Positions 7,752 through 15,666 of a stretch of 15,756 nucleotides of DNA are shown here, one piece after another; the first letter of the stretch is position 1, and the number at the start of each line of letters is the position of its first letter. The position numbers and the translations under genes are program-made. Below the pieces are notes generated by a model. The model made no database searches. It was given only the letters and a program-made list of their open reading frames with translations, and was not told where the DNA came from. This DNA comes from Gammaproteobacteria bacterium (GTDB taxonomy: Bacteria > Pseudomonadota > Gammaproteobacteria > SZUA-21): assembly GCA_003233075.1 (NCBI GenBank), contig QIKQ01000008.1, positions 1-15,756 of the forward strand, given 5' to 3'.

Positions 7752-8678
7752 TTACAGTTTATTAAAAAACTTAAGTGTATTTGTGAGTCTGATTTTTTTT
7801 TCTACCTCTAGAGGTAGTTGTTTCATCCAATTTCGATGAAAATTAATAAGTTTAGTATAGTGATTCCAGCCTTCATCCGCTTCATACCACTTATAAGCTT
7901 GATGCGCATTCCATACCGGGTCGGTACCAGTCATAATTCGATTTTGATATTTTATAAAAAATTCTCGCCAACCAGGCAATAGTTTATTGTTATTGTCTGT
8001 TAATAATCCGTAGCGCCAGGGATCTCGCGCGGCCATGTCTAGCCATACATTAGGGCAAGCGTTCATTACTTGCGTTAGTCTTTTAGTGCCTAGTATTCCA
8101 CCTGCATGCGCCCATATAAAGCGGACGCTAGGGTAGGCTGCACAAAAGACTTGCATGTATTTTGGATCAGAGGAATCAGTATGGATTAAAAAAGGCAATT
8201 TAAATTCACGGGCTAAATTAAGTAGGCCTAACATATTTTTATTATTGGGCCTAGGACCTATACCGGCAGTAAGATGAACTTCGCCAATACCCTTGTACTG
8301 ACCTGTTGCTAATAATACTCGCATTTTTGTTAACAAATTTTTATCATAATACCAATGTAATTTGATGCCTGGTTTGTAATAGGGTGAAGCAAAGGGAATA
8401 ATTAATTTTTTATTTAGATTTGCAATTTTCAACGCATAGTTGGTTGGTTCGCTAGAAACTACAGCCAACACCACTTGATGTTTTTTTAATATTTTGATCG
8501 CTTGATTTTTACTAGTGACTTCTTCTTGGGTGAAGTTATAGTGAATATGGATATCCGTAAATTTAGAAACTGTCACCGGTGCTGGCTTTTGACTACTGGA
8601 ACGCGGTTGACACGCTAAAGCGAAACACATAACGAGCACTAGTGTTAACAATGTTTTAAGTAAAATTATTAGTCTCAT
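7752..8678 (-). CDS. Predicted lipoprotein with amidohydrolase (metal-dependent hydrolase) fold
   Basis: Residues 1-22 form a lipoprotein signal peptide: positive start, hydrophobic core, lipobox ALAC with C23 as the lipidated residue. Export to the periplasm is followed by membrane anchoring. The rest (about 40-308) resembles an amidohydrolase-2 TIM barrel. Visible candidate metal ligands are H44 and H46 (DIHIH), E133 and H135 (GEVHL), H166 (IHTD), H191 (WAHAGG) and D253 (GTDP), in the expected order. The substrate is not predictable: relatives include decarboxylases, lactonases and hydrolases. No hydrolase of this fold with a clear periplasmic role is recognised here. A weak GGA ribosome site lies 8 bases before the ATG. 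The gene stands alone, with decayed DNA on one side and a repeat-bearing spacer on the other. Confidence 0.8.
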   Translation of the reverse strand: MRLIILLKTLLTLVLVMCFALACQPRSSSQKPAPVTVSKFTDIHIHYNFTQEEVTSKNQAIKILKKHQVVLAVVSSEPTNYALKIANLNKKLIIPFASPYYKPGIKLHWYYDKNLLTKMRVLLATGQYKGIGEVHLTAGIGPRPNNKNMLGLLNLAREFKLPFLIHTDSSDPKYMQVFCAAYPSVRFIWAHAGGILGTKRLTQVMNACPNVWLDMAARDPWRYGLLTDNNNKLLPGWREFFIKYQNRIMTGTDPVWNAHQAYKWYEADEGWNHYTKLINFHRNWMKQLPLEVEKKIRLTNTLKFFNKL

Positions 8679-9126
8679 AATAATTCCATCTATCAGTCAC
8701 TTTAATTAATACAGGCTTTGTCGAATCAAAAATAGGGTTGACCGGGATTCGTATAACATCTGCCCAAACATAGTATAATCGATAGTTTTAGAGGTTTGAA
8801 GTCCATCCGGCCGATACTGTGCGCTTAAGAATAATTATAGATTGTTTTCTAATCAATAATCCAATTCATAATCATCAATAAGTACTAAATAGTATTTTAG
8901 ACTTAAAAACAAACATTATTAAATATTAGTGGCACTAACTGGCGTAATTTCAGTAACTTACTACTTAGCGTACAGTGTCGGCTGGGTGGACTTCAGACCC
9001 CGTATATTGCAAGTCTACCGTCTAACAGAAAGTCGGATAATGCAACTAAAAAAATAACGTGTGCTTTTCGACACTTATTAGCAATGCTAAATATCATAAA
9101 GATTATCTCAATACCGCCTCAGCATC
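8679..9126. other. Non-coding spacer between the lipoprotein gene and the palindromic repeat
   Basis: No open frame of note and no recognised RNA gene. A possible RNA hairpin lies at 8985-9019: a 9-base stem (GGTGGACTT with AAGTCTACC, one mismatch) around a 17-base loop. The part near 8970-9020 is less AT-rich than its surroundings. The lipoprotein gene's promoter should be in the first 100 bases on the minus strand, but no clear hexamers were found. Confidence 0.45.
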
Positions 9127-9299
9127 CTAGCCCGCTTTTCTCACAGCACTTCGTAGCGAGACGGTTCAAGGATATGCTATGACACGTTTTCACGACCGAG
9201 AAGTGCGCAGGCATAGTCGACACTATGTCGAGCGCTTGGACCGAGTGAAAACGTGTCATAGTACGTCGCAGTAGACGGGCTGTGAGAAATGCGGGCTAG
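9127..9299. repeat. Full-length copy of the dispersed palindromic repeat
   Basis: 173 bases bounded by CTAGCCCGC on the left and GCGGGCTAG on the right. The two arms pair around a centre at about 9219.5. They include a perfect 17-base inverted match (9177-9193 with 9245-9261) and the inner pair CATAGT/ACTATG (9212-9217 with 9222-9227). The right arm is nearly identical to window positions 1-89, except for an 11-base absence and one substitution. The left arm has diverged more from 15668-15756. No coding capacity and no transposase are seen, so it behaves like a non-autonomous element of the MITE or large REP type. It lies 100 bases upstream of tpm and could affect transcription or act as a hairpin in RNA. 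Confidence 0.88.
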
Positions 9300-9399
9300 T
9301 AGTGGTTGTGATCCTGGCTAGATAAGTTAGACCACTACTTTCGTCTCAAATTTCGAAAAAATAACTAAAATTATATTCTAATATTGAGTACACTAGTTT

Positions 9400-10068
9400 A
9401 TGATCCCAGACTTTTGGCAGCAACGTTGGCAAGAAAATAATATTGGCTTTCACCTTGAGCAGGTCAACCCTGTTTTACAAAAAGTACTGTCCAATGTACT
9501 CTCTAAACAATCTCAGGAATATTCACGTTGCTTGGTGCCTCTTTGCGGCAAAAGTCATGACTTAGTTTATCTCGCCAAACATTTTAAACATGTCGTTGGC
9601 ATAGAATTAAGTGAAATTGCGATTTTAGATTTCTTTAAAGAACAGTCCTTAGATTATAGCATCAGCGATGAAGATAATTATAAAATATACACTTCGAATA
9701 ATATTAAGTTATATCAAGGTGATTTTTTTGAAATCAGCAAAGAATTAAAGCAAGATTATGATTTAATTTATGATCGAGCTGCATTGGTTGCTATGCCCAA
9801 AGAGCTAAGGCAAGCTTATGTCGATACTTTCAAGAATTTTTATCTAAATAATAACACTCAAATACTATTAATTGCTTTGAGCTATAATCAATCAGAAATG
9901 CAAGGCCCGCCATTTTCGGTAGCCTTCGATGAAATTAATATGCTTTACGGGGATAAATTCAGTATTACAATTATAAGTAAAACAGATGTGCTCGCCCAAG
10001 CGCCTCGTTTTAAAGAAATGGGTTTAAATAAATTAGAAGAAACGACGTATATAATTCAATTAAATTAG
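9400..10068 (+). CDS. tpm: Thiopurine S-methyltransferase (bacterial TPMT)
   Basis: SAM-dependent cytosolic methyltransferase of the TPMT family. Bacterial members methylate thiopurines and have been linked to methylation of selenium and tellurium oxyanions. Its 222 residues match family size. Hallmarks are the N-terminal FWQQRWQ (5-11) with IGFHLEQVNP (15-24), the SAM-binding LVPLCGKSHDL (45-55), GIELSE (67-72), GDFF (107-110), YDRAALVAMP (124-133) and GPPFSV (169-174). All expected landmarks are present and in order. The ATG lacks an obvious Shine-Dalgarno. dinB follows after 24 bases on the same strand and is probably co-transcribed, though no functional link between the two is known to me. 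A role in chalcogen handling would suit a sulfur oxidiser, but that is inference. Confidence 0.93.
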   Translation: MIPDFWQQRWQENNIGFHLEQVNPVLQKVLSNVLSKQSQEYSRCLVPLCGKSHDLVYLAKHFKHVVGIELSEIAILDFFKEQSLDYSISDEDNYKIYTSNNIKLYQGDFFEISKELKQDYDLIYDRAALVAMPKELRQAYVDTFKNFYLNNNTQILLIALSYNQSEMQGPPFSVAFDEINMLYGDKFSITIISKTDVLAQAPRFKEMGLNKLEETTYIIQLN

Positions 10069-10092
10069 TCCTTCCTTTGGATGAGATGATAA

Positions 10093-11256
10093 ATGATTGT
10101 TCATGTAGATATGGATGCCTTTTACGCCTCAGTAGAGGTGCGAGATAATCCAACTTTAAAAGGAAAACCCGTCGCAGTCGGTGGCAGCCCACAGGGTAGA
10201 GGGGTTATTTGTGCCGCTAATTATGAAGCCAGAAAATTTGGTATACACAGTGCGATGCCAAGTGCACACGCAATTCGTCTGTGTAAAAATTTAGTATTTT
10301 TACCGGTCAATATGCAAAAATATATTGATGTATCTAGTAAAATCCGTGATATATTTTATCGCTACACTCCTGAAGTCGAACCTTTGTCATTAGATGAAGC
10401 CTTTTTAGATGTGGATGGTAGTAAAAAGCTTTTCGGCTCAGCAATTGAGATCGGACATGCAATAAAAAATGATATTCAGAATGAATTAAATTTGACTGCT
10501 TCCGTTGGCATCGCTCAAAACAAATATGTGGCAAAAGTAGCGAGCGACATAAATAAACCAAATGGTTTTTTATATATAGAACCAGGAAAAGAATCTCAAT
10601 TTTTAGACCCCTTGCCCATTAACCGTTTATGGGGAATCGGTAAAGCATCTGAAAAACGCTTTCACGAGTTTAGTCTAAATAGTATTAAAGATATTCGTCA
10701 GTCGAATGTGCAAGACCTAGAAACTGAATTTGGCAAGCAGGGTAGAAAAGTTTGGTATCTCGCTAATGGCATAGATACACGATCAGTCGAAAGTGAACGT
10801 AAAGCAAAATCTATTTCACATGAAACTACTTTTAGCCAAGACATATCTGACATTCATGCCTTAACTGCTATTCTAATCAATCTGACTGAATCAGTCGCTA
10901 GTCGCTTACGTCACAAACAAATTAAATGTAGAACTGTTATTCTTAAATTGAGGCTAGCGGATTTTAGCCGTGTGACCCGCTCTAGAACCTTGCTCGAAGC
11001 AACTGATATAACCTCCGAGATTTGGAATACAGCTAAATCACTTTTACAACAGTTCTATCAAAGCGAAAATCATTCTTTGCGTTTAATCGGTGTCGGTGCT
11101 GGTGGCTTAAAAAAAACTAGCGAACAAAATCAAAAAGACTTATTTGCCGAAGAAACCAGTTCAATGACGAATATTGATAAAGTCACAGATAAAATCAATG
11201 CTAAATACGGTGACAAAATAATACATCGAGCTCGCACCACGCCTAAAAATAATTAG
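10093..11256 (+). CDS. dinB: DNA polymerase IV (Y-family translesion polymerase)
   Basis: Error-prone Y-family polymerase that extends past lesions. Catalytic acids are D6 (HVDMDAFY, 4-11) and D101/E102 (SLDEAFLDV, 99-107). The residue at the steric-gate position is Y11, where E. coli has F13. Palm, fingers and little-finger regions are all represented, including GSPQGRGVICAANYEAR (31-47) and SVGIAQNKYVAKVAS. At 387 residues it is about 35 longer than E. coli DinB. The beta-clamp motif QKDLF is at 347-351 rather than at the extreme C-terminus, and is followed by a tail ending INAKYGDKIIHRA. The start ATG is preceded by GGATGAG. No LexA-type operator was seen upstream, so SOS control is not supported here unless it acts on a promoter before tpm. 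Confidence 0.95.
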   Translation: MIVHVDMDAFYASVEVRDNPTLKGKPVAVGGSPQGRGVICAANYEARKFGIHSAMPSAHAIRLCKNLVFLPVNMQKYIDVSSKIRDIFYRYTPEVEPLSLDEAFLDVDGSKKLFGSAIEIGHAIKNDIQNELNLTASVGIAQNKYVAKVASDINKPNGFLYIEPGKESQFLDPLPINRLWGIGKASEKRFHEFSLNSIKDIRQSNVQDLETEFGKQGRKVWYLANGIDTRSVESERKAKSISHETTFSQDISDIHALTAILINLTESVASRLRHKQIKCRTVILKLRLADFSRVTRSRTLLEATDITSEIWNTAKSLLQQFYQSENHSLRLIGVGAGGLKKTSEQNQKDLFAEETSSMTNIDKVTDKINAKYGDKIIHRARTTPKNN

Positions 11257-11448
11257 AGTTTCAAACATAAATAGCATAAAACTAACTGGTCTTTAGTCGC
11301 AGAAAAAGTTGCGGAGAAAATGAAGTTTTTTTATAATTTAAGCCAGCTGCTTTACACATAATACATATTTAGATAGCAAATAACGTATAAATCTCAAACC
11401 GAATCAAATAATTTATTTCTTATTTTCCCAAAATAGTTAATTAGCATA

Positions 11449-11474
11449 TTCTGCTTTCCCAGAGCAGAACTTTT
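11449..11474 (+). terminator. Candidate intrinsic terminator downstream of dinB
   Basis: A perfect 7-base stem (TTCTGCT with AGCAGAA) around a 7-base loop is followed by CTTTT. It is short, not GC-rich and lies about 190 bases after the dinB stop, so it is a modest candidate. Confidence 0.35.
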
Positions 11475-11530
11475 AAGGTTTTGCTATACATTCTGAATAT
11501 TTGTTCATAGAATCTGGCGTTTGCAGTGGA

Positions 11531-11558
11531 TTGTGATAGGATTTCAGTAACATTTAAT
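11531..11558 (+). promoter_or_regulatory. Candidate sigma-70 promoter of the regulator-kinase-soxB operon
   Basis: TTGTGA (11531-11536), a 16-base spacer and TTTAAT (11553-11558) give four and five matches to consensus. If used, transcription would begin in or just before the hairpin element at 11562-11700, making it part of the leader RNA. Found by eye; other promoters between 11257 and 11723 are possible. Apart from this site, the candidate terminator and the palindromic element, nothing else was recognised in that stretch. Confidence 0.28.
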
Positions 11559-11561
11559 AAA

Positions 11562-11700
11562 GCACCTCTAATAATTAGGATATTTGTGCACTGGCAAGGC
11601 GAAGAACTTTTTAAAAGTGCAGTTTATCGCTGCGCGACTCCGCATTTTAATAAGTTCGACAAAACGCCACCAGCGTGAAAATAGACACAATTAGAGGTGC
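11562..11700. repeat. MITE-like palindromic element upstream of the response regulator gene
   Basis: Terminal inverted repeats of 11 perfect bases (GCACCTCTAAT at 11562-11572, ATTAGAGGTGC at 11690-11700) bracket 117 bases. A second inverted pair inside (11604-11620 with 11642-11657, mostly matching) has the same centre of symmetry at about 11631. The whole segment can therefore fold as one long imperfect hairpin. It shares no evident sequence with the palindromic repeat at 9127-9299. There is no coding capacity. The right terminus lies 23 bases before the ATG of the regulator gene, so the element occupies the expected promoter or leader region. It could be a mobile non-autonomous element or a structured leader. 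No second copy is in the window. Confidence 0.65.
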
Positions 11701-11723
11701 CCTAAAGAGGTTAGGCTTGAAGT

Positions 11724-12422
11724 ATGAGTGATGAGCAGTCTATATTAGTTATCGAAGATGAGGTCAAAGTTGCTCAATACCTAGGCAAGGGCTTGACTGA
11801 GGCAGGTTATAAGGTTTATACGGCCTTCACTGGTGAAGATGGAATTATTAATTGGCTGAATCATGAGCCAGACCTGATAGTACTAGATCTTAACCTACCT
11901 GGACGAGATGGCTTAGAGATTTTATCAACTATTCGCGAAAAAGATCTTACTCTACCTGTCATTATTCTATCTGCTAGAGATACAACAGAAGATAAAGTAC
12001 TTGGTCTCGATTCTGGCGCTGACGATTATTTAATTAAACCATTTGAATTTTCCGAATTATTGGCTCGCATTAAAGTACGTTTACGACGTGATCAATCCAA
12101 TACTTTAGAATACAGTATGGCTGATCTATATGTCGATGTCATCGCTCGCAAAGTAACAAGAAATAATAAAATCGTCAATCTTACACCTCGAGAATTTGAA
12201 ATTCTTGAACTTCTATTACGCAACGCCTACAAACCAGTATCAAGACAAGTGTTAGCCAAAGATGTTTGGCGCGTTGAACGAGCCACTCCTTTAGATAATG
12301 TAATCGATGTTCATGTTATGCGATTACGTAAAAAAATTGACCTTGAGGATCAAAAACGACTAATTCACACGATTAGGGGTTTAGGTTTTGTCATTAGTGA
12401 TAAGGAAGACGAAATACCCTAA
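11724..12422 (+). CDS. OmpR/PhoB-family response regulator
   Basis: The 232-residue protein has an N-terminal receiver domain (about 5-120) and a C-terminal winged-helix DNA-binding domain (about 130-228). Receiver landmarks are the acidic pair E11/D12, phospho-acceptor D55 (IVLDLNLPG), S83 (ILSARD) and K105 (LIKPF). The output domain shows the family motif LTPREFEILELLLRN and the recognition region VIDVHVMRLRKKI, ending in IRGLGFVI. All active residues are intact. It should bind direct repeats as a dimer when phosphorylated by the kinase encoded next, whose start overlaps its stop by one base (TAATG). The likely target is its own operon, including soxB, but no operator repeat was identified. 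Sequence is closest in style to CusR/QseB-type regulators, too general to name. Confidence 0.92.
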   Translation: MSDEQSILVIEDEVKVAQYLGKGLTEAGYKVYTAFTGEDGIINWLNHEPDLIVLDLNLPGRDGLEILSTIREKDLTLPVIILSARDTTEDKVLGLDSGADDYLIKPFEFSELLARIKVRLRRDQSNTLEYSMADLYVDVIARKVTRNNKIVNLTPREFEILELLLRNAYKPVSRQVLAKDVWRVERATPLDNVIDVHVMRLRKKIDLEDQKRLIHTIRGLGFVISDKEDEIP

Positions 12423-13819
12423 TGCTTAGTTTGAGATCAAAAATCACTTTACTCTCCATTTTTTCATCTCTGTTTGTAGTTATCGTTCTCTATGTCACAA
12501 TTATTTACACCTATTCTACAGAAGTATTTCTGGAAATAGATCGGGACCTAGTTAAAGAAACACGTAATGTTATTAATTTGTTGAAGTTTGATGATAATGC
12601 TAAATTAGTGTTAGACCAAAAACAAATCGGGGTAAATAATAATTCAAAACTCTCAAGCTACGGATATATTATTCGAGACAAAAGTTTGAATATTTTACGA
12701 CGTTCTTTAAGCATGATTTCCTATACCTTGCCAGATCCAGATATACTACATATAAAGGCTCAATCGTATAAAACCATAGATATAAACCAAAAAAAATATC
12801 GAATCTATAATAGCTTATTTAATCAAAAAACTAACTTTAGTCGAGAACTGTACGTAATTCAGTTAATGGTCTCATTTGATTATGCAGATACTAAAATTAG
12901 TGAGTTAAATCGGATATTATTATGGAGTATACCGATTCCTTTGCTGCTTATAAGTCTGGCAGCTTGGTGGGTTGCAACCAATGCACTCAAACCTGTCAAA
13001 GAGTTGGTTAGTACAATAGAGAGCATAGATGCATCTGATCTACGAACTCGTCTCTCCACTAATCGAACGGATGAAATTGGTCAGATATCTTCTGCCTTTA
13101 ATCATATGTTAAATCGGATTCAAAATACCTTTAAATCTTTAACCCGATTTACGGCGGATGCATCACATGAATTAAGAACGCCTTTAACAAGCTTAAGAAC
13201 TCAAGCTGAAGTCATATTATCTAAAAAACGCAGCGCGGAAGAATATAAGGATACACTACAAAATATTTTAGAAGATTTAACTCGAATCGAACGTATGATA
13301 AGTTTACTTCTAGAATTGGCACGTAGTGACGCAGGCTTGATTCAATATGAATTAAAAAAATGTAATATTTCTGAACTAACGGAACAATGGGTTGATCATT
13401 TTACGGCACTGGCGGAAGAGAGGAAAATCGAAATAAAATTAGACATAGAAAAAGTATTATTTGCGAGTATAGATCGAACACTTTATGAGCGTATATTAAT
13501 TAATCTAATTGAAAATGCAATTGAATATTCTCCAGAAAACACACGTATTCAAATAAGACTGGATGCAAAACAAAAACTTTTTGAATTTCAAATAGCGGAC
13601 CAGGGATTGGGGATTAGTGACGATAAAAAGGAAAAAATATTTGAACGTTTTGTACGCTTAGATCAAACTAGGCATCACTTTCAAGGCTCCGGACTAGGTT
13701 TGGCTATAGTAAAATGGGCGGTATTGGCGCACAAAGGCGTCATTCAAGTAAAAGACAATGTGCCAAATGGTTCGATTTTTATTGTCACTCTACCTTTTGA
13801 GTCAACTGATAATGGATAG
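12422..13819 (+). CDS. Membrane sensor histidine kinase partner of the OmpR-type regulator
   Basis: The 465-residue inner-membrane kinase has TM1 at about 9-31, a periplasmic sensor of about 134 residues (32-165), TM2 at about 166-185 and a HAMP linker at about 186-238. The HisKA domain has phospho-acceptor H249 (DASHELRTPL). The HATPase domain has N box NLIENAIEYSP (361-371), G1 DQGLG (393-397), F box ERFVRLD and G2 GSGLGLAIV (422-430). All catalytic motifs are complete. The periplasmic part shows no cysteine pair, PAS signature or metal motif I can name, so the signal is unknown. It is read from a start overlapping the regulator stop. Its own last codons overlap the soxB start by 8 bases, so soxB is probably translated from the same message. 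Confidence 0.93.
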   Translation: MLSLRSKITLLSIFSSLFVVIVLYVTIIYTYSTEVFLEIDRDLVKETRNVINLLKFDDNAKLVLDQKQIGVNNNSKLSSYGYIIRDKSLNILRRSLSMISYTLPDPDILHIKAQSYKTIDINQKKYRIYNSLFNQKTNFSRELYVIQLMVSFDYADTKISELNRILLWSIPIPLLLISLAAWWVATNALKPVKELVSTIESIDASDLRTRLSTNRTDEIGQISSAFNHMLNRIQNTFKSLTRFTADASHELRTPLTSLRTQAEVILSKKRSAEEYKDTLQNILEDLTRIERMISLLLELARSDAGLIQYELKKCNISELTEQWVDHFTALAEERKIEIKLDIEKVLFASIDRTLYERILINLIENAIEYSPENTRIQIRLDAKQKLFEFQIADQGLGISDDKKEKIFERFVRLDQTRHHFQGSGLGLAIVKWAVLAHKGVIQVKDNVPNGSIFIVTLPFESTDNG

Positions 13820-15533
13820 ACGCGAATTTTTAAAAATTATTAGTGCCGGTCTTGCAGCTGGCATAAGCTTTGATTCTCTCAGTAATACCGATTCAACTCA
13901 ATTGTTAAAACCAAGTATAAAAAAATATGGACTGCCGGCGGATATTTACGAGTTTCCAGCATTCGGCAATGCAAGTTTTATTCATATTACTGATGTGCAT
14001 GCCCAATTACTGCCAAATTACTACCGCGAGCCAGAGTCTGCGATTAAACTAGCGCAAACCCAAGATGGCCAGCTTAATGTTAGCGGCAATGATCTTCTTA
14101 ATTATTACGGTCGCAATGATGAGGCATCGAAGTATGTTTTAACTCACTTAGACTTTGCTGAATTAGCACAAAAATTTGGTCGACTAGGCGGTTTCGCCTA
14201 TATAAAAACTTTAGTGGATCAAATCAAAGAGCAAAGACCTGGCGCTTTATTGCTTGATGGTGGTGACAGCTGGCAAGGTTCTGCTACGTCTTTATGGACG
14301 CGAGGACAAGACATGGTCGATGCTAATATTAAGCTAGGCGTTAATATTGCGACTGGGCATTGGGAATTTACTTATGGTGCGGACCGTTTTTCGGAAATAA
14401 TTAAAAAGGATTATAACAAAAATAATATTGATTTTGTTGCGCAAAATATTGTTGATAAGAATTTTGAAGACCAAATATTTCAGCCCTTTGTGCTTAGGAG
14501 TTTGAATGGAATACCCTGCGCCATTATAGGGCAGGCGTTTCCCTACACCTCACTAGCAAATCCAAAACATCTTGTACCCGATTGGAGTTTTGGCTTGCGC
14601 GAACAAGCTTTACAAGATCATGTTTATAAGGCAAGAAAATTGGGAGCGCAGCTCGTAATATTGTTGTCACATAATGGCATGGGAGCTGATCTAAAGTTAG
14701 CGAAAAGAATTAGAGGTTTAAACGCCATATTAGGTGGGCACACCCATCAGGCTACGGTTAAACCTATCCTAGTTGCAAATCCAACGAATAAAACAATAGT
14801 CATCAACTCTGGTGCGGCAGGTAAGTTTTTATCGCTACTTGATTTTGAAGTAAAAAAAGGCAAAGTCACAGATTTTCGTTATCGTTTAATACCAGTATTT
14901 TCTAATATAATAAAACCAAACGTGGAGATGAATTCCTATATTAATAAGGTTCGTAAACCCTATATTGCTAAATTAAAAGAAAAACTAGCTCAAACTGAAC
15001 ATTTGCTCTACAGGCGAGGAACATTTAACAGTAGTTTTGATCAATTAATTCTAGATTCCCTAGAATCTACTTTTGATGCCGAAGTGATTTTTTCACCAGG
15101 ATTTCGTTTTGGAACAAGTGTATTGCCAGGTAGTTCTATTAGTTATGAAGATATTTTAAATCAAACCGCGATTACCTATCCAATAGTAATCGTGAATTAT
15201 TTCACAGGAAAACAAATACATAATTTACTAGAGCATATCGCAGATAATTCCTTTAACATTGACCCGTATAAGCAGCAGGGCGGAGACATGGTCCGTGTCG
15301 GAAAATTGAAGTATAGCATTAGACCTCGCGCATCGTTTAGAAATAGAATATCTAATTTGACTTTAAATGGTAAATTACTGTCGCCTAATAAACGATATAA
15401 AATCGTCGGTTGGGCAGATGTATCACAAACCGTAGAAGGGCAGGCTATTTGGGATGTAGTTGCTAATTATTTACGATCGAAGAAAACCATTTCAATTAAT
15501 GAAATCAATTTACCCAAAGTAATATTAAAGTAA
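13812..15533 (+). CDS. soxB: Thiosulfohydrolase SoxB (Tat-exported metallohydrolase)
   Basis: Periplasmic dinuclear-metal enzyme of the Sox pathway that releases sulfate from the thiosulfate-derived sulfane bound to SoxYZ. The start chosen (13812) gives 573 residues opening with a twin-arginine signal, MDRREFLKIISAGLAAG. A longer frame from 13758 would bury it. Metallophosphatase ligands are D61 and H63 (ITDVHAQLLP), D152 (DGGDSWQGS), H183 (GHWEFTYG), H287 (LLSHNGM), H310 and H312 (GGHTHQ). SoxB-specific blocks include SLWTRGQDMV (160-169), GQAFPYT (240-246) and YKQQGGDMVRVG (486-497), which separate it from ordinary 5'-nucleotidases. It overlaps the kinase gene by 8 bases. No soxXYZACD genes are in the window. 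The residue after GGHTH is Q where I recall D in most SoxB proteins; this is minor. Confidence 0.95.
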   Translation: MDRREFLKIISAGLAAGISFDSLSNTDSTQLLKPSIKKYGLPADIYEFPAFGNASFIHITDVHAQLLPNYYREPESAIKLAQTQDGQLNVSGNDLLNYYGRNDEASKYVLTHLDFAELAQKFGRLGGFAYIKTLVDQIKEQRPGALLLDGGDSWQGSATSLWTRGQDMVDANIKLGVNIATGHWEFTYGADRFSEIIKKDYNKNNIDFVAQNIVDKNFEDQIFQPFVLRSLNGIPCAIIGQAFPYTSLANPKHLVPDWSFGLREQALQDHVYKARKLGAQLVILLSHNGMGADLKLAKRIRGLNAILGGHTHQATVKPILVANPTNKTIVINSGAAGKFLSLLDFEVKKGKVTDFRYRLIPVFSNIIKPNVEMNSYINKVRKPYIAKLKEKLAQTEHLLYRRGTFNSSFDQLILDSLESTFDAEVIFSPGFRFGTSVLPGSSISYEDILNQTAITYPIVIVNYFTGKQIHNLLEHIADNSFNIDPYKQQGGDMVRVGKLKYSIRPRASFRNRISNLTLNGKLLSPNKRYKIVGWADVSQTVEGQAIWDVVANYLRSKKTISINEINLPKVILK

Positions 15534-15621
15534 AACTAAGCTTCTATTAACACCACTGTCCCATAAGTATTATTCTCTAAGTGTAATAGTAATTGAGTGA
15601 CCGGACCGTACTCCACGCTTC

Positions 15622-15662
15622 CCGTCTTTGCGAGACAGCGCAAGCAGTCGAAGCAATCTCGT
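15622..15662. repeat. REP-like palindromic repeat fragment
   Basis: The stretch CGTCTTTGCGAG...GAAGCAATCTCG resembles the widespread bacterial repeat with the form GTCATTGCGAG...GAAGCAATC. Its core (15634-15649) folds as a GAC/GC stem with an A-A mismatch and a GCAA loop. It lies five bases before the terminal palindromic repeat and about 90 bases after soxB. Only one copy is in the window. Confidence 0.55.
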
Positions 15663-15666
15663 AAGC

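Noticed and set aside
8738..8777. TTGACC followed by TATAAC or TATAAT as a promoter
   Set aside because: Spacers of about 8 and 28 bases are incompatible with sigma-70 geometry, and no + strand gene starts nearby.
9299..9338. Inverted match TAGTGGT/ACCACTA just after the internal repeat, as a terminator or target-site duplication
   Set aside because: It is inverted rather than direct, the loop is long, and no T run follows a compact stem.
10010..10561. Minus-strand frames opposite tpm and dinB
   Set aside because: They are antisense to conserved motifs of both proteins and show no family resemblance.
13758..13811. Upstream extension of SoxB by 18 residues
   Set aside because: It would overlap the kinase gene by 62 bases and place residues before the twin-arginine signal; the ATG at 13812 fits Tat export.
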